Below the pieces are notes generated by a model that saw only the letters and a list, made by a program, of their open reading frames with translations, was not told the DNA's origin and made no database searches. Below, piece after piece: positions 11,101 through 21,539 of a DNA stretch of 64,000 nt. How positions within the stretch are numbered: the first letter of the stretch is position 1; every line of letters starts with the position of its first letter. The position numbers and the translations under genes were made by a program. Source of the DNA: Dioscorea cayenensis subsp. rotundata (Eukaryota; Streptophyta; Magnoliopsida; Dioscoreales; Dioscoreaceae); contig NC_052487.1 in assembly GCF_009730915.1 (NCBI RefSeq), forward strand, positions 4,780,649 through 4,844,648, read 5' to 3'.

Positions 11101-12662
11101 CTGGAGATGATGATTTATTAGTCTACAAAGGTGGTTGCACTACCTAATATATCAAATCCAATGTGAAGTTAATACTTGTTTTTCTGGCTCTTATTGCTGT
11201 TTTTCTGCAATTAGTGAAGAAATGAAGTTTCTAGATAACGTGTGGCATCGGTCTGCCATTAAATGTATTTCATCTGACATCATTTTGGCTGTAGTATTCA
11301 CCTTTTTATAATGACCATCAATGGCTATCTTCACATGACCTTTCTTATTTCTTGCGGAGGTTATCTTTTCATCCATATTAGTTAGCTTTACTTTCTAATT
11401 GCCTTGTCATTTTTGCTTTTTAAGAAAGAGACCTCGCTGTTATCTTTTAGGAATAGTGATTATCAAGTAAGATAACAATTCAAGTGAAAACAATTGATGA
11501 GGAACCATGTCTGTAACACAAGATTGGTGGGTTTGGTTGATTAGTTATGTTTATATAAGTATCATCAGCACTTGTTAGTCCATAAAGTGATCAGTTTGCT
11601 GTTTATGATAAAAAGACGCACACACTATTTAAACTAATTTATACTTAATGTTGCTTTGGATGTTGCACGTAGGCTTTTAACATAATCATCTTATTTTCAT
11701 CTTTATTTTTATGTGAAGCATCATGGAAATGTTTCTGTCTTTGTAGTCAAACCCAACACAATTCAATGCGTCAGTTTTTCTGAATCCTTGAAAACTTATC
11801 CTTTTAAGAATTTTGTTCTTGATTCATACTATGGAAAGTGATGTTCAAATGCATCTCTGTAAGATTCTGACTGATCAAAGTTTTTGTATCTGCTTATAAG
11901 GTTGAAGTGCCAGTTGAAGTTGAACATGACAAGCAGTACAAGTCAAGAAGATGGCATTTCGCCTTGCACAACTTCACTCTTTCCATCATATGGTCTCCTT
12001 TCCTGGCAAAAGCAGAAACGTTCGAAAATGAGGATGGTGTATCTACCGCTGAAATTGAGCTTCATCTTGATGTCCTCGATAAAAAATGGACCAGTCAGTA
12101 TGAGAATTTCGACTACATTTTGATTTCTGGGGGTCAGTGGTTCCTCAAGGCAGCAATTTACTGGGAGAACAAGACGATCATCGGCTGCCATAATTGTCAA
12201 CGAAAGAACTTAACAGACATCCCACCGGATTACCCTTTCCGCAAAGTCCTCCAGTCGGTTTACCGCTTCTTCACAACATCAAAGCACAAGCCATTTATTC
12301 TTTACCGGACTTGGACACCTGATCACTTCGAGAACGGCGAATGGTTCAATGGCGGCACATGCAACAGAACAGTACCATACAAAGAAGGTGAATTTCTAGG
12401 ACGAGATATCGACCATTTAATGCTACGGATCGAACTGGAAGAGTTCAAGAATGCAACCAGGAATGGTGCTCGGTTGAAGCTCCTGGATACATATCGACTT
12501 TCGCTGCTCAGACCTGATGGTCATTCGGGTCCTTACCGGACTTTTCATCCATTTGACAAGAACAGTGTGAGGGGCCCGAATGACTGCTTGCATTGGTGCT
12601 TGCCTGGGCCAATTGATTCCTGGAATGACTTGGTCATGGATCTGGTGTTGAATGGAAATTGA
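8081..12662 (+). CDS. Trichome birefringence-like (TBL/PMR5) polysaccharide O-acetyltransferase
   Basis: Four exons join in phase: 8081-8267, 9643-9729, 9831-10108 and 11901-12662, giving 437 residues. All introns are GT-AG (1375, 101 and 1792 bp). Residues 19-39 form a membrane anchor (VKLFVALLLVGFSFRFFF), as in type II Golgi enzymes. A PMR5N-type Cys-rich region begins at about residue 94 (CDLFTGEW). The catalytic GDS is at 167-169 (LIGDSILRNH) and the DxxH motif at 412-415 (DCLHWCLPGPID), so Ser, Asp and His are all present. The family transfers acetyl groups to wall polysaccharides such as xyloglucan, mannan or xylan. The length and short N-terminus suggest the smaller TBL group (TBL19-26-like), but substrate and exact orthologue are not decided by sequence alone. 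The gene looks intact. Confidence 0.95.
8268..9642 (+). other. TBL intron 1
   Basis: Donor GCAG|GTATTT and acceptor TTTCAG|ATTC join the split Asp codon (G|AT). No embedded gene or element is recognised. Confidence 0.9.
10109..11900 (+). other. TBL intron 3
   Basis: Donor TTAAG|GTGCAG and acceptor TTATAAG|GTTGAA, phase 0. At 1792 bp it is the longest intron of the gene. It is AT-rich, and I recognise no element in it. Confidence 0.88.
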
Positions 12663-14093
12663 AGTAATTATTTTGCCCCAACATTTTGTCATAGTGTATA
12701 TTAAAATGAGCATTCTTATCAATCAATCATGGTGAATATAAATTGCTGAACTATGAAAGAATGAGCATGGTTAATTTCATAAACCTGCCAGTTTTTATTT
12801 CTGATAAATTTCCAGATTAAAGCAATCCAAGAGAAAGATACACATAAGAACAGCCTTCTATACAAGCGCTACAACAAAACTAGATCATCTTTTTGCTAGA
12901 TGATATGCAGAGAATTTACAAAAGCTTGTGCGTTTCCTGACTTCACTCACATGGAAACTTAGCTTATTTTTGCCACCCGTGGTAAGCTCCTACCTCATGC
13001 GACAAAGACAAGTTGGCAACGTAGAAACCGGAGACAACTGCACATTAGAAACTTAATGATGAATTTGAGAATACATATATGCACATTTTCACTGTATATT
13101 ACTCTTTGGAAAAAGAAATACTGAATACAACATCAATAGGAAGGTATTCACAATTTAAATAAAAATAACAAATATGTGAGAAACATCATGAAACAGTGGT
13201 TTGATGGATTGCAGGGACAAGAAACCCTTGATTCAATAGATCAAAAGCATAACTAAACCATGTTGTGGGACTTTCTCGTTAGATGACACTGTTAGTTTCT
13301 CCGTAGTGCAAATGTTGCAACCTTTATTGCCTGTGCCTGCCAATATCTATTGCCATGTGGCTCATCAATGTGTATAAACTCTCAGAATGGTTGTCGTAAC
13401 AGAAATTAACAGTTTTACAAATAGAACAACTAGTCTTAAATATCTCATCCTACTTCAGGGTTCTGGTTCAGTCATCAATGTGACTGGAAGATTTCTTTAG
13501 AATTTATTATCATGAATGGTATAATCATCCAGGCAAATTTGGCCCTAGCAATTCAATTTAGTTCGGAGTTCATAATAACAAGGAATATTAAAAACCAAAA
13601 AAAAACAAAGCCAAAAAAAAAAAAAAGAAAGAAAGAAAAAAACAGAAAGAGACAAACAATGTGCCTCACAGAGTAACAAACTACATGACTAAAAAAAACA
13701 TTGATATATGTAAAACTCAACATTCCTTCAATGACATTGCATTGATGGTCTTTATTATTTCACAGCCCAAACAAATGGTGCAAGCATGGTGGAAAGTCTT
13801 TAGAATGGTAGCTAATCATATATGAAAAGAAAATGTAAATCCAATGCATCTACCTCAAACTTCCAGTATCCTACTGATGAGAATAATAGTTATACAAACA
13901 ACAAAATTGCAGATGATGATTTTGGAATTAACGAAAAACAATTTCAAATGGAAAAGTGATTTTTTTTTCCCAAAACATATTTTTTGGCGGACCTAGACTG
14001 AATGTGACAACATAATCACTGAACTTCAACATCAAGACTACATTACTAAATATTGAATAGACCAATCTCATGATTCACAACAATTCAAACTTA
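12663..14093. other. No gene seen; converging 3' regions
   Basis: This lies between the end of the TBL gene (+) and the 3' side of the minus-strand gene at 15016. It holds A-rich tracts (about 13600-13650) but no coding stretch. It could contain the TBL 3' untranslated region and a downstream exon of the minus-strand transcript. Confidence 0.5.
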
Positions 14094-14454
14094 GAAACAA
14101 CTCAACTTGTGCCTATAACTCCATCTCAAGACCTCCCTTTCAAGAAACAACTCAACTTGTGGCTATGACTCCATCTCAAGATCTCCCCTTTCAAGAAACA
14201 ACTCAACTTGTGCCTATGACTCCGTCTCAAGATCTCCCCTTTCAAGAAACAACTCAACTTGTGGCTATGACTCAATCTCAAGATCTCCCCTTTCAAGAAA
14301 CAACTCAACTTGTGGCTATGACTCCATCTCAAGACCTCCTCTTTCAATTCAAGAAACAACTCAACTTGTGCCTGTGACTCCATCTCAAGACCTCCTCTTT
14401 CAAGATACAACTCAACTTGTGGCTATGACTCCATCTCAAGATCTCCCCTTTCAA
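14094..14454. repeat. 51-bp minisatellite, seven copies
   Basis: Seven tandem copies of a unit starting GAAACAACTCAACTTGTG, each close to 51 bp. One copy has a 6-bp addition (TTCAAT-like, near 14345) and the first lacks one C. Copies differ by a few substitutions (GTGGC or GTGCC, CCATC or CGTC, GATC or GACC). Because 51 is a multiple of three, open frames appear on both strands, but neither resembles a known protein. Confidence 0.95.
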
Positions 14455-15001
14455 CCCCTAATGAATAATTATGCCAAAAACACAGCATAGTGTCATCCAT
14501 AGCGCAAAAAAAATACTTCCAAGTTAAGGCATTTCATCATCTTCAGCGAACAAGCTATGGTAGGGGAAAAAACAGAAATTAATGTAAAAATGCAAACTTT
14601 TCAAAAGAACTTCTTTCATTGAAACAGTAGAAAATAGGAATGGCTACTCATACATCTGTTCTGACAAGAATTGGAGAAAAAACTTTCCCATTGTAATGAC
14701 CATCTCCCACATGACACAAGTGAAACAATAATGCAGACTCCAACAAATCTATGTCCAAAAACCAATAGAAATTAATGTTAAAAAAAAGAGGCAATCTTTA
14801 CTGACAGTATCCTCCAATCGTACGCGTACATTTAATCATTCTTTCAAAAAATCAGAGAAAAAAAAATGGCGTTTACGACAACTACTATCAAACAATCATG
14901 AAAACCCTAACAAATCTCAGATCAATCTCGAGTAAAACAAACAAATTCATTTCAATTAACAATTTAATCCATCTGATAAATAAGAGATCGATCGAAGGCT
15001 T
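14455..15001. other. No gene seen; probable intron of the minus-strand transcript
   Basis: No coding stretch on either strand. On the minus strand it follows directly after a strong splice-donor match at 15003-15002, so it is probably intronic. Confidence 0.4.
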
Positions 15002-15003
15002 AC
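15002..15003 (-). promoter_or_regulatory. Splice donor 12 bases after a stop codon
   Basis: On the minus strand the stop TGA (15018-15016) is followed by 12 bases and then CCCTG|GTAAGCC, a strong GT donor. This suggests an intron in the 3' untranslated region. It lies too close to the stop to be expected to trigger nonsense-mediated decay by the usual 50-base rule. Confidence 0.5.
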
Positions 15004-15015
15004 CAGGGATCTTCA

Positions 15016-15351
15016 TCACCGATCGGCAGCTTGTTGCTCGGGCCGGTGGTCGTCCGGGTGGGATCGAGAGGGAAGGGGGTTATCGCCCTTGATGAACCAT
15101 CCGAGGGCGAAGAAGGCGGCGCCGGCGAGGATGGCCGTGCCCCAGGTACGTCCATACCACCGGCTATACTGCCGTGTCGCGTAGCGCCACTGCTCCCTCA
15201 ACGTCGCCGGGTCGGGGTTCTCCACGTCCGGCGGGTTTGGGTACTTTGGTGCCTTATAGTACGCTGAAGCCGCCTCATCTGCGGCCGGAGAAGGGGCGGT
15301 GGGCTGCTGGTGGTGGTTCGCCGGCGGCGAGGGCTTGTCGTGCTCCACCAT
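15016..15351 (-). CDS. Small plant protein with one membrane segment, possibly complex I-associated
   Basis: The ATG at 15351 starts a 111-codon frame, GC-rich compared with its surroundings. The N-terminal third is Pro/His/Ala-rich. A conserved-looking core follows: YKAPKYPNPPDVENPDPATL, then REQWRYATRQYSRWYG, and one hydrophobic segment (about residues 70-88, WGTAILAGAAFFALGWFI) followed by KGDNPLPS. From memory this resembles small plant mitochondrial proteins found with complex I, but I cannot verify that, so the function is unproven. The target duplication of the MULE ends 148 bp upstream of the ATG, so the native distal promoter has been displaced by 10 kb. No TATA box is obvious in the 147 bp left between them. 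Confidence 0.8.
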   Translation of the reverse strand: MVEHDKPSPPANHHQQPTAPSPAADEAASAYYKAPKYPNPPDVENPDPATLREQWRYATRQYSRWYGRTWGTAILAGAAFFALGWFIKGDNPLPSRSHPDDHRPEQQAADR

Positions 15352-15498
15352 CAAAGCGGCTCTCGGGTCGATGCACTGGTTTGCACTCCACCGCGGAATC
15401 GCTCTTCGAGATGGGTCATGTTGTCACGTGCGGAGCATGTGCGATTTTGTTTATGCTGCTGCCACATCCGCAGATCGGTGTATAGAATTTGTGCAGCA
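15352..15498 (-). promoter_or_regulatory. Remaining proximal upstream region of the 15351 gene
   Basis: About 147 bp of unique, GC-richer DNA between the start codon and the MULE duplication. It must hold the leader and possibly the transcription start. It contains CACGTG at about 15425, a G-box core, on a palindromic site. Anything further upstream is transposon DNA. Confidence 0.45.
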
Positions 15499-15507
15499 AA
15501 TTTAATA
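15499..15507. repeat. Left 9-bp target-site duplication of the MULE
   Basis: AATTTAATA, identical to 25528-25536 on the other side of the element. Nine base pairs is the standard duplication length for Mutator-like elements. Confidence 0.9.
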
Positions 15508-15757
15508 GGCTTGAACCCAATCTGGTCTCTATAAGTAGGTAGAGTTGCCTCTTGGGTCCCTCTCTTCCAATTTTGCCCGATGGGAGTACTTTTATTATCA
15601 TAATCGATAAATTTTGGTCGGCATTTTAACATCTATTTGTTTTTGTGTTCACGTTGCTGACATGATATTTTTTAGTTTTAAATATAATTAAAAAACTTTA
15701 AAAACAAAGAATTAGTTAACCACATAACTAATTTCTGCTTAGTTTTTTTGGATCCGG
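15508..15757 (+). repeat. MULE left terminal inverted repeat, outer part
   Basis: Begins GGCTTGAACCCAATCTGGTC and matches the reverse complement of the right end, GGTTTAAACTCCAATTTGGT. Shared landmarks inside are GGGTCCCTCT/TGGTCCCTCT, CCAATTTTG, AACATCTATTT and TTTAAATATAATTAAAAAAC. Divergence is roughly a quarter, which points to an old insertion or independent drift of the ends. Confidence 0.85.
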
Positions 15758-17215
15758 ACATACTACAACTTATGGTTTAGGGCATTACCCTTACCGCAGA
15801 CAAAGAGATGTCGAGGCGGCGTCTTCCTAGTAATTTCATTCTATCATTGCATTTTTTCCTCCCTGATGGATCGATCCAAAAATCTAACCTCGCTTTGCTT
15901 GTCGAGCGGCAGTGTTGGCGTATCTTTGGGACCGTCTGATGACTCGTGTCCATATGAAGCAAGCTATGTCATCCAGCCAGATCCATATGCTCTTGCAGAT
16001 AGATAAGGCTTTGTCAGAAAAAGAAAAAAAGAAAGTAGCGCAAACAACAGGGTTGATCTCTCTCTCCCCCCTACAGCTAAGGTGATTCCGCCATCCAACG
16101 AACCTTGCGAACCAAACCATGGATTCCCATCATCGAACTCTTCGGCCGCGTCGGCGAGCATCACCTCGCGAACTTCATCAGATTGGGCTTCCTTCTCTAT
16201 TTTTTCCTGCTTCTCTCACAAGTTCTTGGAGCCACTGATCTTTTTCTGCCAGCTTTCCGCTTTGCCTTTGCGTTGCCGAATGAGAAGAGAAGTAGTGCGG
16301 ACTTTAGCTTTTGCTGAAAAATTTTTCAATGGACAGTTGAAGCACTCAAGTGACTAGGTATCTTTTGATAGATGCTTTGAATTTCTTCATACGGCACTCT
16401 GTTTCTAATTTTGCCCTTTATTTAATTAATAGGTGGGGAAAGACCATTCAAACATATCCCTGAAGGGGATCTAAGGATCCGCGGGGCAGATTATCTCGGA
16501 TTTTATCCTCGTTCATTTCTTAAACTCTCCTTCGTCCTTTCCTTCTCGTTTTCTTCTTATAAAGGACCTGGAAATCCCCGGTCAAATGGACAAATCTGAA
16601 GTGCCCTCCGTTTGCTGGTCGCCAAAGACGAGAGCTTCGCCTTTGGAAGCGCCAGTAGCGTAGGGCGACCGGGCCAGCCGAGCCCCTCTGAATTATCTAA
16701 TTATCCCGGTTCCCAATTTGATTTTATATATTTATCTCTGTGAGAGAAACTACTTCGTTCGTGTGGTCTCGGCCGATTGATCTATACATAACATTCATGG
16801 GGAGCTATCAAGACTACGCCCGAGACCTACTATTGTAGCGCCAGCCAGGTTACAGAGAAGGGGAGCTTTTTAAAGCGTGCTCGGATGCAATACCAGAACA
16901 CTTGAATAGAGGTTTTTTTTAAAGTCAAAAGTCCATTGTAATAAGATTTAACAAGGTCTCAGCGGGTCCGGACCCCCACAAAGGGGGAGGGAGTCGACTG
17001 AACATCTCAGCCATTGGCGGGAATTTCGCCTGCATCCGATCCCCAATTCTTGTTCACCCCTCTACTTCTGCACTGGGACTTTATTCTATTCTAGGCTAGA
17101 GCCCCTTGTATACTAAGGGTAGCCGAGTACTGAAGCGAGGGGAGTGTACAGAACGAACAAGCGTAGCAAACCTTTGGTTGGGGAAGAAGACCTCACAGAA
17201 TCATTGACTCCCAAC
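15758..17215. other. Organelle-like (probable mitochondrial) DNA inserted in the MULE left repeat
   Basis: This 1.45-kb block is absent from the corresponding place in the right repeat, where the flanking bases are contiguous (around 25287). It is richer in GC than its surroundings and lacks their A/T tracts. Its style, with mixed purine-rich blocks such as GGGTAGCCGAGTACTGAAGC and AAAGACGAGAGCTTCGCC, recalls plant mitochondrial intergenic DNA. I recognise no gene in it; the short frames at 15777-16357 are not familiar. The call as a nuclear copy of mitochondrial DNA rests on style and memory, not on a match. Confidence 0.5.
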
Positions 17216-17311
17216 CAGATCCAAACCAGAGAAATACAGTAAACCCTTTCTTCTTCTTTAACCCTTCTCCTTCACCACAATCCCGCACCAAACAACCCGA
17301 TTCTTCATCCA
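17216..17311 (+). repeat. MULE left terminal inverted repeat, inner part
   Basis: GAGAAATACAGTAAAC, the TTTCTTCTTCTTT run and CCCGCACCA match the reverse complement of about 25175-25290 in the right repeat. The left copy lacks some 30 bp (CCACGATCCGGCAGC region) that is present on the right. Confidence 0.8.
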
Positions 17312-18519
17312 ATGGCCTACTAGCATAGAGTGGGCAGCACTGTCGTCATTAATGGTTGCACCGTTAATATTACCTCCTTATCCAACATCCACCTGTTCCC
17401 CTTTGCCCGCCCAAATATGGCAGCATATGTGCCCATCCAACCCTACTCTCTATCTCAACCCAATATGATAGAAAAACAAGAGTTCTGTTCGTATTTTCTA
17501 TATTTTTAAATTATATTTTGTATTATGGATGGTTGACTGTTCTAATTTGAATGTTCTCAATTTTCAGCAATAGCCTGAATGCTAGTAGGGTTCCATTATA
17601 TTCAGTAGAACACAATTAATTTTCAATCACATTAAATAAAACTCAAACAAAATTTTAATGTGACCAATAAAACCCAACAATGCTAGCAGTGTGCTATTAT
17701 ATTTAATTAAAAAAAATTATTAAACAAACCAATTAGCAGGAAACAATCATGTTGAACTTTGCTTTCAAATCCTCAACAGCAAAAGATTCATCTTTTGAGC
17801 ACATTTTCCTCACCTAGTAACTAACATGGAAAAAATTCACTTTGTACATGCATAATTATTTTTTTCATATGGCCTGCATTTCATGCATTGTGATAATAAT
17901 AACTACAATTGAGGTGTATATTTAGTAAAAAAAAAACATTAGTATAAGTAACAATCTTTAATTCATTGATTGAATAAATCCTACAAAAAAGAACATTCCA
18001 TTTTTCATAAATAATGTAGCACATATAAAACAAAACACCAGTCTGATACAAGCATTTAAGAAGTTTCACACAAAAATAACTATTCAAAAACTAGCTACAA
18101 CAGAATTCAACTTCATTGTATTTGAGGAGCTTCTTCAAATGCAATAGCTGTAATACTTAGTTGTGTTGTTACGTCTGGAGCATCAAATGCTGTGGAAGAT
18201 TGTTGACTTTGTTCTTCACGCTAGTTCTGTTGCTTTCCTTAACTGGCCTACTATTCCTTCTAGCCTAAACATTACAAACACATAAAAATATATATTAGCC
18301 ATAAAAAGAAAGGGACAACAATTGTTAAGCTGGATTCAAGCTTTAAAGGAATTATACAATGAGTTTATTGGAAAATATAAATAAAGAAAAATTAGGAGCT
18401 TCCCTTTCAATAATAATTCCACTAGTGTGACCACCCTAGAATACATGAGAAAAAATAAATAAATAAATCAAATTTTGTGACAAGGACAATGATGTGAATT
18501 TATTCAAAATATCTTACTC
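17312..18519. other. MULE interior, no gene seen
   Basis: AT-rich non-coding DNA on the 3' side of the transposase. No other element is recognised. Confidence 0.5.
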
Positions 18520-21474
18520 TCAAAATTTTAAATGAGCCGTGCCTGTTAATATGTGTCTTTTTCTTCCCTCTAGATACAACATCCATATATTTATTATCAT
18601 TGCTCTTCTTCTTTGATGCTCTTGCAGCAATGGCTTCTTCTTGGTGAACCATATTTCCACCTGAAGTAAGATTAGTATGTTCTGTTGTTGGTGTTGACTC
18701 ATGTTGGGTATCATTAATGTTAACCTACAAAAGAACATAATTTAAGATTATAGTAAAAATAATTGCAATGGATATGAAGAAATTAAGGAAGCTCACAGAT
18801 GTATTGGCTCTTCTAGGGAAGATGATCTTGTTGTGGCCTTCAACATGGCAAATGCTGCACTTGAATACTCTACCTTCTCTAGATAGCTTTGTTTTGTTGT
18901 TGCTATTGCCTTCTAGTGGTTCTCTTTTCCTCTTTTTAGCAGGTCGACCAGGCATTCTTCTAACCATGGGAGGCAATAGGGGACCTTCTTTACCTAATGG
19001 CCAAAAATAACCTTCCCTTCATTGGTTTAACGGCAAATTGATATGCTTTTAAGTAAGTGTGCTTCTTGAACCATTCAGACACATTGGCTAGGGGATCTGC
19101 GCCATTATAAGCTATTACAACCATCACGTGCTAGCAAGGAATGCCGGTCTTATCCCATTTCCCACAAGAGCACATGAGGTCTGCTAGTACAACAACAAAC
19201 CCTTCCCTTACATGTAACACTAAATTATCCCAATACACCTCATGGTAAGAAGATACATTCCATTCAACCTACCATTTGGCACTTTTCTTTTTTTCTTTTT
19301 CAACTTTGGTAGGACCACAGTCACATCTCCACTTCTTAGTATAGTCTCTCTTAATAGCTATTCTATTCATGACATATTGTCTAATGCCCTCTAACATATT
19401 AATAATTGGCTTACTCCTAGCTTCAAGAATTACACCATTAAATGTTTCACACATGTTATTATCTATTACCTCACATTTGACTACTTCATTAAAAAAAGTA
19501 GAACACCAACCTGTAATTGGCCATTTTTCAAGTAAATCTTCCACAACTTTCTCTCTTCCTAGCAGCTTAGTCATTTGGTCTAGTTGTTTTTGCATCTTAG
19601 GTTGGTTAGTGCACACCTTGCAATATTCCAAAATTGCATTTGGAGCTCCTTCCCTTGGCGTTTCTTCCCTCATCTTCCATAAATATTTCTTGCACAGATC
19701 CTGTGCTCAATCATTGACAAGAGAGCATTAATTGCATGTATGATACAGTGCATTAAAAGACATGACCAAATCAAAATTCATTTTTGGTTATTGAAAAAAC
19801 ATAATGTAATTGATGTGCTATAAATAAACCTTTTGCATATCACTTATCAATGCCCATCCAAGGCCAACTTCAATAGCAAGATCATACTTTAACTACTCAA
19901 TAAACCATATCCATGGCTCATTAGTTCCTTTTTGTACAATTGGCCATGCAATTAGGAGCATCTGATTGTTCCCATCTCTTCCTACAGCCACCAATAGTTG
20001 CCCCTTTAGCAGACCTTTCAAGAAACATCCATCTAGCCCTATGATCTTCTTGCAACCTTCTCTAAATAGTTCTCTAATAACTGTCAAACATATGTACATT
20101 TTTTTTGAAAAATAGGAAATTTAGAGGAGTTTTTCTTTTCAGATGCAATAACCACAATACTTCCTGGATTTTTTGCCTTCAACTCCAATGCATAATTATG
20201 TATCACCATGAAATCATCTCTCAACTGCTTCTCAACTTCTTTGATGACTATATTCTTGGCATTTTTGCACACTTTGGTAGTGATGAAAACCCCCAATTCC
20301 CTCCTCACCATGGCTCTCAAGTGCCTTGGCTTAATAAAAGGCATGGCAGAAATAACATCACCAAACCTCCTAGCAATCACTGGAGCTGTGACCCTTCTAT
20401 TTTTTGTAGCTCCAAGGAGGCAAGTGTGGTCTGAGGTGTAATGTTTTATTACAAACATTTTCTTTCCACTTTACCAACAACACAAGATCAGCCAATTGCA
20501 TCCATTTTTTTGCAGAACATCTAGCTTTAACTCTTAATTCTTAATTCATCATTTTTAATATATTTGAACTCAAACCCTTTCCTTGTGGAAAATTCAACAA
20601 GCTCACTTTTAAACATTTTTAGATCCTTAAACCTAAGGTCAAGAAAGAAATCATCCAAAGGCACGTTGGGGTCATAAATCTTCCTATTTGACTTGTGCCT
20701 TTTTGCATCATCTACAATAGAATCATCACTAGTTTCATCATAACTGTTAGGGCCTGATGACTCTATGTATTCACTTTCATAATCAGTGACTTTTATCGTG
20801 TTTGCAACTTATCTCACAGTGTTTCTAGCATCATCACCCTCAACATTGGTAATTTGCCTTCCATCTCCATGTCCATCTTGATCATCATCACCATTTGTTG
20901 CATGCATTGTCTTCTTCAATTGAACATATTTTTTTATCTTATACCTAGCCTCTTCTATTTCCTCATCAACATCTGAGTTGTATTCAATAAATGGGACATC
21001 CACTATTCTTTCTTCTTCATCATCTTTGTTTGAATCACTATCATTGTTACCTTCAATTTCCTGACTAGCATCTAAATGCACAATTTTATAAACATTTCTG
21101 TCCACAATTCTATCCACAAACCTATTTGATTCAGATAGCAATCCTTCTGGTAAGGCTTGATCATGATTCTGATCTAATGATACCACATAAACATTTGTTG
21201 TTCCCTACTTCCTTAACAAATCAGCTAAACCAATAATTCCCACATCTTGCTTAATACTTCTCAATATCCCCCAATCATCCATGTAGAACAAATCCACTGC
21301 CTTCTTAATATCATAACCTAATTCTTTGAGATCTCTTAATATTTTTCAATGACAAATTTTATCTGGGTCAACTGTAAATTCATCTACTCTACCACCATCA
21401 TAATTAACTCCCCTTTTTCGCACCAAAGACCCTCCATGATGATATTTTAGAGTGCACTCATCACTTGTAGCCAT
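18520..21474 (-). pseudogene. MuDR-type MULE transposase, degenerate
   Basis: Reading down from an ATG at 21474, the start resembles the PB1-like N-terminal region of plant MULE transposases (DGGRVDEFTVDPDKICH). It has in-frame stops at 21346-21348 (TGA where Trp is expected) and 21205-21207 (TAG). An acidic linker follows, with a stop at 20809. Next come the MuDR DNA-binding region (20458-20084), the transposase core with its first catalytic Asp (GLDGCFLKGLLKGQLLVAVG, 20099-19893) and a C-terminal core part (19673-19269). A SWIM finger, CSCGKWDKTGIPC-stop-H, carries TAG at 19131-19133. A CCHC-like CSICHVEGHN lies near 18860, then an apparent GT-AG intron (about 18724-18800) and a basic tail to 18530. 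The protein would cut and rejoin MULE ends. Several stops and frame changes make it non-functional. Confidence 0.88.
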
Positions 21475-21539
21475 CATATGTTGTATGAAAAATAAATATA
21501 TACAAAGTACTCAATTCACAACAATGTTTCATTGAACAT

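Noticed and set aside
14126..14410. Repeat protein encoded on either strand of the minisatellite
   Set aside because: Frames exist only because the unit is 51 bp; there is no credible start, flanking coding sequence or known family.
15031..15534. Plus-strand frames opposite the 15351 gene
   Set aside because: They lie in GC-rich antisense of a better-supported minus-strand gene and show no family features.
16082..16357. Protein gene in the organelle-like insert
   Set aside because: The frame is open but I recognise no mitochondrial gene in it, and two overlapping frames are equally open.
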